A DNA stretch of 64,000 bases from Peptoniphilus asaccharolyticus DSM 20463 (GCF_900176115.1 NZ_FWWR01000009.1:868001-932000), one strand, 5' to 3'; positions 1 to 9,157 are shown, numbered from the stretch's first letter. Numbers and translations: made by a program. The notes: generated by a model not told the origin, from the sequence alone.

Positions 1-314
1 CCATTATATCCATAATTTTTATACTTGTTAACCCATGAATAAAGCTGTCCATGATTAATTCCATATTCAACTGCTATAGATGTTATGGAATTTCCAGCTA
101 ACACTTTAGATACCATTTCTAATTTCTCATCAGGTGTCCAATTGATATTATTTCCATGTTTTAAAATTTCTGGTCCATGAAGTTCTTCTAACCTAACCCA
201 TATTCTAATTGAATCATGAAAGTTTTTTTCGTTGGTCCCTTCAGGTGTATCAGGCCATTTACCATCTCTATACAATTGCACGCTTTCTTTTTTGATTTCA
301 TAACTATATTTCAT
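1..314 (-). CDS. IS3-family transposase OrfA (partial, cut by window edge)
   Basis: Reading from an ATG at 314, the minus strand encodes MKYSYEIKKESVQLYRDG... with two helix-turn-helix-like blocks, the second around NSITSIAVEYGINHGQLYSW. This is the usual build of IS3/IS150-group OrfA, which binds the element ends and is joined to OrfB (integrase) by frameshifting. The C-terminus and OrfB would lie left of the window. The ISL3 element at 322-2926 has inserted directly before the start codon; the original ribosome-binding site is now at 2935-2942. The gene is therefore probably not translated efficiently. Confidence 0.75.
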   Translation of the reverse strand, partial: MKYSYEIKKESVQLYRDGKWPDTPEGTNEKNFHDSIRIWVRLEELHGPEILKHGNNINWTPDEKLEMVSKVLAGNSITSIAVEYGINHGQLYSWVNKYKNYGYN

Positions 315-321
315 AAAAATA
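314..321. repeat. 8-bp target duplication TAAAAATA, left copy
   Basis: TAAAAATA at 314-321 directly precedes the ISL3 end GGCTCTATG and recurs at 2927-2934 directly after the other end AGAGCC. Eight-base target duplications are characteristic of the ISL3 family. Confidence 0.93.
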
Positions 322-452
322 GGCTCTATGTCAAATATTGGGGAGGCTCGTTAACTCGAGTCTCTTTCTTTATGTAAAAATGGGCACATAGACGCTAATA
401 AAGATATCAAAACTAAAATAGCAAAAAACAACTAAAAATAAGCATAGCAAAT

Positions 453-470
453 AAAACCCCTAGGGGTTTT
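453..470 (-). terminator. Palindrome after ISL3 transposase
   Basis: AAAACCCCTAGGGGTTTT is a perfect palindrome 25 bases beyond the transposase stop, in a position to end the transposase transcript. The same palindrome follows copy 2 near 20327. Confidence 0.6.
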
Positions 471-495
471 GCAAATTTTCCTGTTTTCCTAATCT

Positions 496-1692
496 CTACT
501 TACATGAAAACATAATTCTTTTTCTAAACAAGTCAAAATTTCTCATACCAAAACAATTTCTTTTTAATGTTTTTATCTTTGTATGAGTTCCTTCAAGAGG
601 TCCATTTGACCAAGAGTAATCAAATGAATTACATATTTCTTCAAACCAGTTATTAAAAGAAGTGATACAAGATTTAAATTCTTTTAATTTTGATTCATCT
701 GCTCTTTTTATCCATTCTCTTAAAGCTTTTTTAGCTCTAGTTTTGTTTGGCTGACTAAGTACATACTGGTACCCACAGGGCACACAGTAGAACAATTCTT
801 TTAACTTGTATGCTTCTTTTAATTCCTTGTTCAGTTCAATCATAAGTGATACTTCATTAGCTTGTTCTGAAGTTAGCTTAGAGGCAGGTTTTGTAATTAA
901 ACTCTTACTTCTTTTAAAATATTTCCTAAGCTTTGATGATATATCCTTTTGTATTCTCTTTCTAACATTTTCTAATGCCCAGGATACTTGTCTTATGAAG
1001 TGGTACCTATCTATGATATGTATTGCGTTTTTAAAGAATGATTTCTTAACTGATTTAAATGTTTTAGACATATCACTTACAAAAAATTTTACTTCGTTTC
1101 TTTCTTTGTTTGGTATCTTTTCAAAGTACCCATACAATGTATTCTTATCTCTTGATGGTAAGATATCTATGATAGAGTGTTTAGATCCATCAAGAAGAGA
1201 AGTCTGATACCTGTTATTACCACTATCACCTTTAAATTCGTCTATACATAATACTTCCGATAGCCTATCTCTAGAAGCACTTAAACAATTTAAAATTCTT
1301 AATACTGTGTTTGAAGAAACATTATACCTATTAGCAATAGAAGATATAGAATACACCTCATCAAACTCAGAAACAATAGCAAAAACAAGTCTATTGGTCA
1401 TAGTATGACCTTTGGCAATAAAATCAAGATTCCTCTCAAAACGAGAACCACAAGACTTACAATCATATCTAGTTTTCTTTAAGAAAATCAAAGATTTCTT
1501 ACCTCGGATGTGAGTATCCCTAATCTTTTGAATTCTATGATCATGAACCCAAATCTTTTTAGAACCACAATGAGGACAAATAGACATCTTAGAAACAGAA
1601 GCGTGAACATTAACAAAATTATTACTCTCATCAACACTATCAAAAACTACATCTTTAAAACCAAACAAATTCATGATATTATTATTTTGCAC
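496..1692 (-). CDS. ISL3-family transposase, copy 1
   Basis: 398 residues. The N-terminal region has a zinc ribbon (CPHCGSKK near residue 38, CKSCGSRF near residue 78), followed by a helix-turn-helix (YNVSSNTVLRIL). The DDE catalytic core has aspartates at VLCIDEFKG (about 151) and FFVSDMSKTFK (about 208) and the glutamate at NGPLEGTHTKIK near the C-terminus, as in DDE_Tnp_ISL3. Length is normal for the family. It cuts and pastes its own element. It differs from copy 2 (19104-20300) at only a few residues, clustered around residues 137-167. The promoter side is now followed by an IS30 insertion 73 bases upstream of the start. Confidence 0.93.
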   Translation of the reverse strand: MQNNNIMNLFGFKDVVFDSVDESNNFVNVHASVSKMSICPHCGSKKIWVHDHRIQKIRDTHIRGKKSLIFLKKTRYDCKSCGSRFERNLDFIAKGHTMTNRLVFAIVSEFDEVYSISSIANRYNVSSNTVLRILNCLSASRDRLSEVLCIDEFKGDSGNNRYQTSLLDGSKHSIIDILPSRDKNTLYGYFEKIPNKERNEVKFFVSDMSKTFKSVKKSFFKNAIHIIDRYHFIRQVSWALENVRKRIQKDISSKLRKYFKRSKSLITKPASKLTSEQANEVSLMIELNKELKEAYKLKELFYCVPCGYQYVLSQPNKTRAKKALREWIKRADESKLKEFKSCITSFNNWFEEICNSFDYSWSNGPLEGTHTKIKTLKRNCFGMRNFDLFRKRIMFSCK

Positions 1693-1764
1693 TTATATGC
1701 ACCTCCAAGCTTTGTTGTTGCTTAAAGTTTAGGACTAAAAGCGTATAAGTGCAATTTTTTTGCA

Positions 1765-2877
1765 GATAATTTATCATAACAAGTGCAACATAAATAAACT
1801 CATAGCTAATCAGCTGTGTTAATATGTAAGTGACCAACAAAACATATTAAAAGGAGTGATTAACTATGAGCTATAACCATCTTACCATAGAAGAAAGATC
1901 TTGATTTACCAATTTTTAAATTTAGGAATGAGTATAAGGAAAATTGCACAAGCACTTAAAAGGTCACCTAGTACAATATCTAGAGAAATTAAAAGAAATT
2001 CATCTAAGATAAAAGTTAGTAGGGGAAGTTACACTAAGTACTTTCCGATAAAGGCAAATGATAAATATATTGATAGAAGAAAAGACTGCCATAGAAAAAG
2101 TAATTTTCTAAAGATGTTATTGATTATTTAACTGTAAAGATTAACGAACATTGGTCCCCTGAACAAATATCAAATAGAAACACAAATGAGATTCATGAAT
2201 TACCATCTACATCAACGATATATAGAATGATACACGCCAAAAAGCTGCCAAAAACTAGTATGAAAAATTTGAGAAGAAAAGCTAAATTTAAAAGGCCAGC
2301 AGAAAAAAGAGGAAAATTCAATGATAAAGGTAGAACAATTAAGAAAAGACCTAAAGAGATATACAGAAGGCAAGAATTAGGCCACTGGGAAGCAGATACA
2401 GTGGAATCAGGCAGATTAGATCATAAAAGGAAAAGTAGATGTTGTTTCGTAACTTTAGCAGAAAGAAAATCTAGATATTATATAGCAATCCTAGTTGAAA
2501 ATAGAAAGTCGGAAAGCGTAACACCAGCAATAATAAATGCATTAAAAGATTATCCAAAAGAATTAGTAAAAACAATAACCTTTGATAGAGGTAAAGAATT
2601 TTCAGAATTTGAGAAAATAGAAAAAGAATTAGGATGCAAAACTTATTTTTGTGATCCCTATTGTGCATGGCAAAAAGGTACAAATGAAAATAGTAACGGA
2701 CTTTTGAGGGAGTTTTATCCTAAGGGTATGGATTTATCAGAAGTGAATATTGATGAATTAAATTATAACTTAAGTTTAATGAATAATAGACCTAGAAAAT
2801 GTATAAAATATAAAACACCTAAAGAAGAACTTTTTGGTCTCTTACCATAGGTGTTGCATTTGATTTGACAATTCGTC
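1765..2877 (+). mobile_element. IS30-family element, copy 1 (1113 bp, decayed)
   Basis: The left end GATAATTTATCATAAC and right end GACAATTCGTC match the five other copies. The 26-bp terminal repeats agree at about 19 positions. The intact copies are 1116 bp; this one lacks three single bases. The left flank is TGCA, but the right flank is CATA rather than the TGCATA seen in the matching copy 2, so two flanking bases have been lost. Confidence 0.9.
1866..2850 (+). pseudogene. IS30 transposase, frameshifted copy
   Basis: Compared with the intact 328-residue copies (22469-23455, 37564-38550), one base is missing near 1903 (CTTGATTT instead of CTTGTATTT) and one near 2104 (AGTAATTTTC instead of AGTAAATTTTC). 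The reading frame breaks into three pieces: the start, the helix-turn-helix part (1901-2131) and the DDE part (2227-2850). The catalytic half is otherwise unchanged. It is inactive as read, unless the missing bases are sequence errors. Confidence 0.85.
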
Positions 2878-2926
2878 CATAAAAATATCTGTTAGGGATT
2901 TACTCCCCAACAGATATTATAGAGCC

Positions 2927-2934
2927 TAAAAATA
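2927..2934. repeat. 8-bp target duplication TAAAAATA, right copy
   Basis: Matches 314-321 exactly and closes the ISL3 copy 1 insertion. Confidence 0.93.
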
Positions 2935-2942
2935 CCCTCCTT
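2935..2942 (-). promoter_or_regulatory. Stranded ribosome-binding site of the IS3 orfA
   Basis: On the minus strand this reads AAGGAGGG followed by TATTTTTA. Removing the ISL3 element and one target duplication puts it 8 bases upstream of the ATG at 314. The ISL3 insertion thus separated a ribosome-binding site from its start codon. The TACTGG/CCAGTA hairpin next to it (about 2942-2958) and the sequence to about 2980 probably hold the IS3 left end. Confidence 0.7.
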
Positions 2943-3005
2943 ACTGGTTTGTCCAGTAAAGAGGGTACATATCACCACTTGATTTACTGTTTTTGTGTTT
3001 TAAAT

Positions 3006-3419
3006 TTATTTTTCAAAGTATTGGTTGATATTATCAAATGTTTTATCTCCCAACTTCCATATTCCTGAATAAGGTTGTTCTAAATAATTAACCCCATCTT
3101 TTTTGTAAACATAGGCTACGCTTTCGCCATACCCTGTTCCCTTATGTGTAAAATAAATTCCTATATACTCATCTACATTTGTTGGTGCGTCATTTATACT
3201 ATCTTTCTTTGTGATTTTAGAATCATTTACCAAATCATCTATTATTGACTTAATTTCATCTTGCTTTGTAATTGAAACCTTATTTTCAGTATCACTATCT
3301 ACAAGTTTTATTTCAGTAACATTTTGTGGCATAGGTAGTACAATCTTTTTATTTGAAGTACAAGCTGTTACTAGTGCTATTAAAAATAGTAATCCTAAAA
3401 TTTTATAATATCTCTTCAC
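3006..3419 (-). CDS. Small lipoprotein, DUF5301-like
   Basis: 137 residues starting at a GTG 5 bases after AGGAGG. The signal peptide MKRYYKILGLLFLIALVTAC ends in a lipobox (LVTAC), so the mature protein should be attached to the outer face of the membrane through the cysteine at residue 20. The rest is a compact domain with the pattern MPQNVTEIKLV ... KSIIDDLV ... PTNVDEYIGIYF ... KKDGVNYLEQPYSGIW, which resembles DUF5301 proteins. Function unknown. It stands alone at the left end of the mobile element. Confidence 0.7.
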   Translation of the reverse strand: MKRYYKILGLLFLIALVTACTSNKKIVLPMPQNVTEIKLVDSDTENKVSITKQDEIKSIIDDLVNDSKITKKDSINDAPTNVDEYIGIYFTHKGTGYGESVAYVYKKDGVNYLEQPYSGIWKLGDKTFDNINQYFEK

Positions 3420-3461
3420 AATTGCCTCCTAAATCTAATTTTAATATGTATTCTTATCATT

Positions 3462-3905
3462 TTAAAACCATGGTATCACTTTACAATACAGTTCATATTC
3501 TTTTCCGTAAAGTTCAAGCAACCATTTCTCCTCGGTAAATTTAACTAGTATGGTTAAATAAAAATAAAATATAAAACTCAATCCAATAAGCCAAATATCT
3601 CTTCCTAAAAATAAAACTCCATTGCAGATAAAGAGCCATGCAGAATATATCGGATTTCTAACATATGCATAAATCCCTTCAGTTACCAATCTATTCTCTC
3701 TTATTCCCTTTACTATTTTAGACTTAAACACTTATAACATACATAACAACTCCTATTGCGAGTGATATAACGCCTATTGCAATTAAAATGATATCCCATT
3801 CTTTTGGCAAAGGAGTATTTAATATTTTATTTGCCTATAGATATCTCCCTAAAATTGTAATTAGCACTATACTCAACACATAAATAGGCTCAACACCTGT
3901 AACAG
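3462..3905 (-). pseudogene. Isoprenylcysteine carboxyl methyltransferase-like membrane protein, broken
   Basis: The C-terminal 90 residues (3462-3731) have the family signature VTEGIYAYVRNPIYSAW and the ending EEKWLLELYGKEYELYCKVIPWF, with membrane helices between them. The upstream part continues in another frame (ANKILNTPLPKEWDIILIAI..., membrane segments), with an in-frame TAG near 3837 and a frame change near 3725 at GTGTTTAAG. No credible start precedes it. It is a remnant of a small SAM-dependent membrane methyltransferase. Confidence 0.7.
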
Positions 3906-3920
3906 CTTGTCAAGGACTTT

Positions 3921-4103
3921 CTAATCATTTTTAGGTTTTTTATCTTTTTCTCGCTCCATTTCTCTAAGCATTATCCTTTTCAATTTATCTTGCATAGTTT
4001 CAGTCACATTTTCATTAAAATGGACAATAACCTCATAAGTTACTTTTCCAATCTTCTTTATGGTCTTTGTTCCTGTATTATGTTCATTTTTATTTTCGTG
4101 CAT
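3921..4103 (-). CDS. TnpW-like transposon protein
   Basis: 60 residues, with AGGAGGG ahead of the ATG. The core TIKKIGKVTYEVIVHFNE followed by TMQDKLKRIMLREM matches the small TnpW family carried by Tn4451-type elements. The role of TnpW is not established. Its presence supports assigning the surrounding region to a mobilisable element. Confidence 0.7.
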   Translation of the reverse strand: MHENKNEHNTGTKTIKKIGKVTYEVIVHFNENVTETMQDKLKRIMLREMEREKDKKPKND

Positions 4104-4134
4104 TTTGTTTCCCTCCTGTTTACTACAATAAAAA

Positions 4135-4170
4135 AGAAGTAAATCAACCTTTTTAGGCTTATCTACTTCT
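4135..4170 (-). terminator. Terminator after the broken DUF1016 gene
   Basis: AGAAGTA and TACTTCT arms with a run of T on the minus strand after the stem (A run at 4131-4135 on the plus strand). Confidence 0.6.
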
Positions 4171-4210
4171 ATTGGAATCGATATTTATATTCAGCTTTTT
4201 ACAAGTTTAT

Positions 4211-5234
4211 TTACTTATCTAATAATTTTTTCAATTCTTCTTTACTCGGTAACACCGTACTATACTTACTCGCAAATATCTGACTGTTATTCTCCGACAA
4301 AGTCATTTCTACTAAAGATTGTTTTTTATCTTTACATAAAACAATGCCTATTTTTGTATTTTCATCATCCAGTTTAACATTTCTGTCATAATAATTTACA
4401 TACATTTGCATTTGATCTATATCCTGATGTTTTATCTCACCTATCTTTAAATCGAATAATACGAAACACTTCAGCAGTCTATTGTAAAATACCAAATCGA
4501 CAAAAAATGTTCTTCATCATAAGTAAAACGTTCTTGTCGTCCTACAAAGGCAAAACCCTTTCCAAACTCAAGCAAAAACTTTTGTAAATTGTCTATTATC
4601 CTACTTTCAAACTCCGTTTCGGAATATACTGCAAGCTCCGGAAAACCTAAAAATTCAAACACATACGGATCTTTTAGCAAATCTTTTCCACTCGATATTA
4701 TTTGTCCTTTAACATACAATTCTTTTTCTTTATCGTAACTTAATACTAAACGCTCATATAGAGAACTATCAAACTGCCTTTTCAACTCTGTTAAGCTCCA
4801 GTCATTTTTATAAGACTCAATTTCGTAGAAAAGACGTTCCTCTTTATTTTCTATTCTCATTAGTTGCAACTAGTGTGACCAACTAAGAAAAAACTGTCTT
4901 CCGGTAACTGTTACAAGCATATTTTCTAATTGGTCAGAAGGTGTCTGACCAATTGAATCTTTGGCATATACACTATAAAATTTTCTCATCTGCTTTAAAT
5001 TAGTTACTGAAAAACCCTTACCAAATTCTTTGGTTAAATAACCTGATAATTCTTCAAGTAAATACTTACCATATTCTGCCCTATCTTCCCCATTTTGTTC
5101 TTCCTCTATAATCATTCTTCCTATTTCAAAGTAAGTATATACCATAGAAAGATTTATTGCTGTTCTTGTGTTGTTTCTTGCTTCTGTGAGAGCATTGGCA
5201 ACTTTAGTTAAAAATATCTATCAATCATCTTCAT
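4211..5234 (-). pseudogene. DUF1016 (YhcG-like) PD-(D/E)XK nuclease family, broken in three places
   Basis: Joined together, the three frames give a nearly full DUF1016 protein. An N-terminal helical part contains ALTEARNNTRTAINLSMVYT, and the C-terminal nuclease-like part contains KCFVLFDLKIGEIKHQDIDQ. The breaks are a frameshift near 5212 in a T run after the ATG at 5234, an in-frame TAG near 4872 between LSWSH and LQLMRI (a Tyr codon in relatives), and one missing T in a T run near 4500. GAGGTG precedes the start. Members of this family are poorly characterised and some are linked to restriction or defence loci. This copy is inactive as read. Confidence 0.8.
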
Positions 5235-5267
5235 TATTTCACCTCGATTTCTTCTCATTTTATTTCA

Positions 5268-6101
5268 TTATTCAAAATCCATTCTGTTCACAGACATCTT
5301 CATCATACTATCGCCTATTCTTGCAAGTAAACGATGAGAAAAACGAATATTAGGACTTTTCATATCATAATAGCCTAACATATATCCTTTCGATGTGACT
5401 TTAATATTTTCTGACCAGTTTAATTCTTCCTTTGAATTGTTTAGATAGAATAAACCATCTACATCCTTGATGCCCATATTTTTCAGTACCTTTAACATCA
5501 TCAGTTTCAACCCAAATTTGCCTACACTGTCAAAGACCAAAGAGCCTTTAGAATATCTTTTTGAAAGTTCCAAGACTAATGCCTTAACCTCATCTTTCTT
5601 AAAATAATGAAACACCCCTGCTGCAAAGAAAATGACTCCATTAGTTCCATCCACTGCATCCATCCATGAATAATCTTTTAAATCACAGGCAATATTTGTT
5701 TCCCTTTCATGTTTTGAAGTAAGCTGATTACGAATCTCTATAACATCAGGAAAGTCTATATTAACAATGTTACAACTTCCATTATCACAAGCCTTTCCCG
5801 TTTCATCCAATCCACAACCGAGATTTACAATCGTAGCTTTCGGATATTTCTTTAAATATTCTTTTATTTCCCACATAATATCCAGTTGACGCATTGCCGC
5901 TTCAAGAGAACCGAATTCATATAAAAAGGACTTGTTCTTTTTCTCTAATTCAGAAAAATCATAATCCAATCTATCACATAATTTTTTTGCGAAAACATCT
6001 GTATAAAGTTTAGGGAATTTATCAGAACACATTTTTCTTCCATAAAGTGGGACAATCAATGTTTCCTGAACGGTATTTTTTTCTATTTTTATCTTTTCCA
6101 T
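5268..6101 (-). CDS. SAM-dependent methyltransferase, leucine-carboxyl-methyltransferase-like fold
   Basis: 277 residues. I start at MEKIKIEKNT because AGGAGG lies 8 bases before that ATG; the frame stays open 12 codons further up without a ribosome-binding site. The SAM-binding motif I is ATIVNLGCGLDE (about 92-103), with the acidic motif II IVNIDFPDV and a DLKDYSW motif downstream, as in the LCMT/TcmP-like class I methyltransferases. Substrate unknown; relatives methylate carboxyl or hydroxyl groups of small molecules. It is probably cargo of the mobile element. Confidence 0.75.
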   Translation of the reverse strand: MEKIKIEKNTVQETLIVPLYGRKMCSDKFPKLYTDVFAKKLCDRLDYDFSELEKKNKSFLYEFGSLEAAMRQLDIMWEIKEYLKKYPKATIVNLGCGLDETGKACDNGSCNIVNIDFPDVIEIRNQLTSKHERETNIACDLKDYSWMDAVDGTNGVIFFAAGVFHYFKKDEVKALVLELSKRYSKGSLVFDSVGKFGLKLMMLKVLKNMGIKDVDGLFYLNNSKEELNWSENIKVTSKGYMLGYYDMKSPNIRFSHRLLARIGDSMMKMSVNRMDFE

Positions 6102-6159
6102 ATAGCTGACCTCCTGACTTTTCAATTCGCTACGCACTGCGTAGCTTTTTGAATAAGTC

Positions 6160-6483
6160 TTATATTCTTTTATATTTTTCTACTCCGCCTTCAGCTTTTC
6201 CGATGTGTTCCACATTTTTTACAAGTCCCTTATTTACATTTTCATAAAACCATCTGCCAATCAATGCCGGAGGTGTTGCGATTAACTCTCTCAAAACAAA
6301 TTCTTTGTCCTTTGGTAAAGAGCTAATTTTGTTTAATAAGGTAGTATATAGGTCAGCATAGCTTGTATTTTCTTGTAAACTACTACACTTACAATATTCA
6401 GTAACGCTTGGGAAACCTCCCTCTATTGCTTTTTTAGCTAATATTTCAAGTTCTTCATCGGTTACAGTAAATTGAATTCGCAT
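6160..6483 (-). CDS. DUF1413-type mobile-element protein
   Basis: 107 residues. The N-terminus (MRIQFTVTDEELEILAKKA) looks like a ribbon-helix-helix or MobC-type segment. The C-terminus (FVLRELIATPPALIGRWFYE ... VEHIGKAEGGVEKY) fits DUF1413. Such proteins are common beside replication and mobilisation genes of conjugative elements and may bind DNA. Role not proven. Confidence 0.55.
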   Translation of the reverse strand: MRIQFTVTDEELEILAKKAIEGGFPSVTEYCKCSSLQENTSYADLYTTLLNKISSLPKDKEFVLRELIATPPALIGRWFYENVNKGLVKNVEHIGKAEGGVEKYKRI

Positions 6484-6656
6484 TTATATATCCTCTCCTT
6501 ATAACTGAGTTTATTACCATATCATTATCATTTTATCATAAATACGATATTTTTTCCATACTGCAATTTTAAGCCCTATTTTACACTTAGCTATAGTCTC
6601 ATATCTATTTTATGATTAACGCTCTAAAAACACCTTTCCACCGTCTTATGCGAAGT

Positions 6657-7409
6657 CTACAAGTGTTCACCCTTGTCATAATCTTCAAAGGTATATACTT
6701 TTGATTTACTGTTTTCCTTTAATTTCCCTTTGTCCTGTTCATACCAATGAACTAAGGTCGCATAATGGTCTTTGTAGTTTCTTCCTGTACTTTGCATATA
6801 GGTTGACAGCTTCTCTATCATTTTATCCCTATGACCTTGCATTTTATCCTTTAATTTTCCATATTCTTCATCAGTTAAGGAAACATTTTTATATTCTCCA
6901 TAAAGGGAGGGGGATATTTTTTCTTTCTCCCCCTCTTTTTCTAATTCTATATCTATCTCTTTCTCTATCTCTATCTCTCCGTTGCAGTTTTGTTGCAAAA
7001 GGTTGCAAGATGTTGCACCAGTGCCAGATTGCAATGCTTTTTGTCCTCTTGATTTCCTAGAACGCCTTGTAGAAGCTGTTTCTGAACCTATTAGACTTGG
7101 AATTTCTGTTAAAAAATACTCGTCATTTTCTGTGATTATCTCCATCAATCCTTGTGCTACAAGATAATTTACTGTAACCATTACATCATCTTCCGTTTCA
7201 TCAATCGTTAATGCAAGCTCCTTGATAAAGTCTGTTTCTACTCCGTCATAATACAGCTTCCCACTATCTTTTAAGCTAAGTAAAAGCAATTTGAGGTAAA
7301 TGATTGTATAGGTATCTCCTCCTGATATTTTTCTTAGCCTTTTGATTCTCTTATCTGTAAAAAAATCTTCTTTTAGCTTTATGTAGTAATATTTTTTATT
7401 ATCGCTCAT
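6657..7409 (-). CDS. Replication initiator / phage replisome organizer N-terminal domain protein
   Basis: 250 residues. The N-terminal third (YYYIKLKEDFFTDKRIKRLR, GDTYTIIYLKLLLLSLKDSG) matches the winged-helix domain of phage replisome organizers and element RepA proteins. The middle is a low-complexity Glu/Lys/Ile stretch (residues 143-165). The C-terminus is a small helical domain that may recruit the helicase loader, as in DnaD-like proteins. It lies 4 bases from the next gene upstream, so the pair is probably co-transcribed. It would start replication of the excised element. Confidence 0.7.
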   Translation of the reverse strand: MSDNKKYYYIKLKEDFFTDKRIKRLRKISGGDTYTIIYLKLLLLSLKDSGKLYYDGVETDFIKELALTIDETEDDVMVTVNYLVAQGLMEIITENDEYFLTEIPSLIGSETASTRRSRKSRGQKALQSGTGATSCNLLQQNCNGEIEIEKEIDIELEKEGEKEKISPSLYGEYKNVSLTDEEYGKLKDKMQGHRDKMIEKLSTYMQSTGRNYKDHYATLVHWYEQDKGKLKENSKSKVYTFEDYDKGEHL

Positions 7410-7413
7410 TTGC

Positions 7414-7665
7414 TTACCTTTCCTTTCTGCTTACTAAATACAGCTTTCCCTCTTCTTTTTTCAAAAATTTTTTCTCTATCAGCTCTACTAATTCGTGGTT
7501 TAATACTCCAAGCATCCTTAATACTGATTTATAGTTAGCTATTAAGTCTTTTTCATCTGCTCTCATTGCTAAATGAAAATATACAGCTTGTGTATATAGG
7601 TTGATGTCTAATAAGTCATCTGTATTTGTTATTTCAAATAAATCTTGTAATGTTGTATTATTCAT
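7414..7665 (-). CDS. Hypothetical small protein upstream of the RepA-like gene
   Basis: 83 residues, no recognised motif. Acidic N-terminus (MNNTTLQDLFEITNTDDLLD) and basic C-terminus (KKFLKKEEGKLYLVSRKER). Same strand as the RepA-like gene and 4 bases from it, so probably translated together. Confidence 0.5.
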   Translation of the reverse strand: MNNTTLQDLFEITNTDDLLDINLYTQAVYFHLAMRADEKDLIANYKSVLRMLGVLNHELVELIEKKFLKKEEGKLYLVSRKER

Positions 7666-7744
7666 CTTTTTTCCTTATATAATGTATTTAGGTTGTTAAA
7701 GGTAACCTATAATCCTTTATCGACTAAATATTATTCAGGTTTGC

Positions 7745-7949
7745 TGTATAATATTGTTATTAGATAGAGTGTACTCGTTTTCTCCTTGAGATTTAATCTC
7801 GTAATTGAAAGAGTGAGTCCTCTAATCTTTTAACTGTTTACGAATAAGTTAGATGTTGACCCTCTTAGGGTACTTCGTATTTAGCATAAGGCAGTAACGT
7901 TATTAGATTTTGAGGTGTCTATCTAAAATACTTTTTTGTGAGGTTTCAA
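7745..7949 (+). ncRNA. Candidate bridge RNA region of the IS110 element
   Basis: About 200 non-coding bases lead into the IS110 gene and contain nested stems: ACCCT-CTT-AGGGT (7859-7871) inside TACGAA/TTCGTA (7839-7879), plus a GAGTGTACTC hairpin near 7767. IS110-family recombinases use a structured RNA made from the non-coding end of the element to choose the donor and target. I infer this region is that RNA from position and structure only. It could instead lie on the 3' side (9120-9300). Confidence 0.45.
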
Positions 7950-9119
7950 ATGTTTTATTTAGGTATTGATATTGGTAAAAATACTCATGTTGCTTCATTA
8001 GTTGATGATAAGAAAAAAGTTATTTTTAAAGCTTTTTCTTTTTCAAATTCCATTTATGGTGCTGAGAGTTTAATCCTTAAACTAGAAGCTTTCAAAAATG
8101 AACTTGAAATTGGCATGGAGGCTACTGGTCATTATTGGTTATCTCTATACTCATATCTTGCCCAAAAAAACTTTACTGTTCGTGTTATCAATCCAATCCA
8201 AACTGATGGTTGGAGACAAGGTATCGAAATCAGAAAGAGAAAAACTGATATTATTGATTCTCTTTTAATAGCCGATCTTCTTCGCTATGGTGATTTTGTT
8301 GAAACTTCTCTTTCTAATGAGGACTATTTGTCTTTGAGAAATCTTTCTAGATTCAGATCTTATCTTGTATCATCAATTGGTGATCTTAAAAGAAAGACTA
8401 TTGCTCTTTTAGACCAAGTTTTCCCTGAATATGCTTCTTCTTTTAGCAATATTTTTGGTAAGACTTCTAAAGAAATTCTTTCAAATTTCTCTACTCCTTT
8501 AGACTTTGAAGATATCAGTTCTGAAGATTTACAATATTTTTTAGACAATGTTTCTCGAAAGAAGTATGCTTCTAGAAAACTTGAAGAACTTTCTAAGAAA
8601 GCTTCTAAATCTTTTGGCATTAATTTCTGCATGGATTCTTTTAGACTTCAAATTAAAATGCTTATAGGGCAAATTTCTTTTATTCAAAATCAAGTTTTAG
8701 ATGTTGAAAAAGAAATTGAAATTTTACTTGAAAAACTCAATTCTCCAATTAATACCATTCCTGGTATTGGTTCTGTTAATGCTGCTACTATATTAGGTGA
8801 GATTGGAGATATTAAAAGATTTTCTAATCCTTCTAAGCTTGTCGCTTATGCTGGTTTGGATGCTAGTGTTTCTCAGTCTGGAGAATATGAATCTACTTAC
8901 AATCATATGAGTAAAAGAGGTTCTCCTTACTTAAGGCGTGCTCTTTTTCAATCCGCTCTTAGAGCTGAATTTTGTGACCCAGTTTTTTCTGATTATTATC
9001 AGAAGAAAATCAGTGAAGGCAAACATCATTTAGTTGCTACAAACGCTGTTGCTAGAAAGCTTTGTCATACTATTTTTGCTGTTTTAACTAAAAATGAACC
9101 ATATCAACAACAAAGTTAG
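7950..9119 (+). CDS. IS110-family transposase (DEDD recombinase)
   Basis: 389 residues from ATG 7950, which follows GTGAGG at a good distance; an in-frame GTG at 7938 is the alternative. The N-terminal RuvC-like DEDD domain shows YLGIDIGKNTH, the Glu in EIGMEATGHYW and two Asp residues in RKTDIIDSLLIADLL. The C-terminal Tnp_20 domain shows NTIPGIGSVNAATILGEIG, AYAGLDAS and HMSKRGSPYLRRALFQ, which holds the conserved serine. It looks full length and intact. It is inserted in the mobile element between the RepA-like gene and a membrane protein. Confidence 0.93.
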   Translation: MFYLGIDIGKNTHVASLVDDKKKVIFKAFSFSNSIYGAESLILKLEAFKNELEIGMEATGHYWLSLYSYLAQKNFTVRVINPIQTDGWRQGIEIRKRKTDIIDSLLIADLLRYGDFVETSLSNEDYLSLRNLSRFRSYLVSSIGDLKRKTIALLDQVFPEYASSFSNIFGKTSKEILSNFSTPLDFEDISSEDLQYFLDNVSRKKYASRKLEELSKKASKSFGINFCMDSFRLQIKMLIGQISFIQNQVLDVEKEIEILLEKLNSPINTIPGIGSVNAATILGEIGDIKRFSNPSKLVAYAGLDASVSQSGEYESTYNHMSKRGSPYLRRALFQSALRAEFCDPVFSDYYQKKISEGKHHLVATNAVARKLCHTIFAVLTKNEPYQQQS

Positions 9120-9157
9120 TTTTTGCTTAATTATGAATTAATTTTTGAAAAAGGTTC

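Larger units (their letters stand above)
322..2926 (-). mobile_element. ISL3-family element, copy 1, with nested IS30
   Basis: The ends are imperfect inverted repeats starting GGCTCTAT (322 onwards) and ending ATAGAGCC (to 2926), both followed inward by a GGGG block about 20 bases in. The transposase is at 496-1692 on the minus strand. An IS30 element (1765-2877) has inserted between the transposase promoter side and the left terminal repeat. The 8-bp target duplication is perfect, so this copy transposed here as a unit or received the IS30 afterwards. Confidence 0.88.

Noticed and set aside
806..1207. A 133-residue frame opposite the ISL3 transposase, also seen at 19589-19990
   Set aside because: Antisense shadow of the transposase, without a ribosome-binding site.
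2471..2683. A 70-residue hydrophobic reading frame (MYLFAMHNRDHK...) that recurs near 18103, 23076, 38171, 43858 and 51864
   Set aside because: It is the antisense of the IS30 DDE region and repeats only because the element repeats.
4211..4869. Two separate small genes after the DUF1016 start
   Set aside because: They join into one known family once a missing T and a stop codon are accounted for, so they are pieces of one broken gene.
6701..7060. A 119-residue frame with a run of Ser-Leu repeats
   Set aside because: Antisense of the Glu/Lys/Ile stretch in the RepA-like gene.
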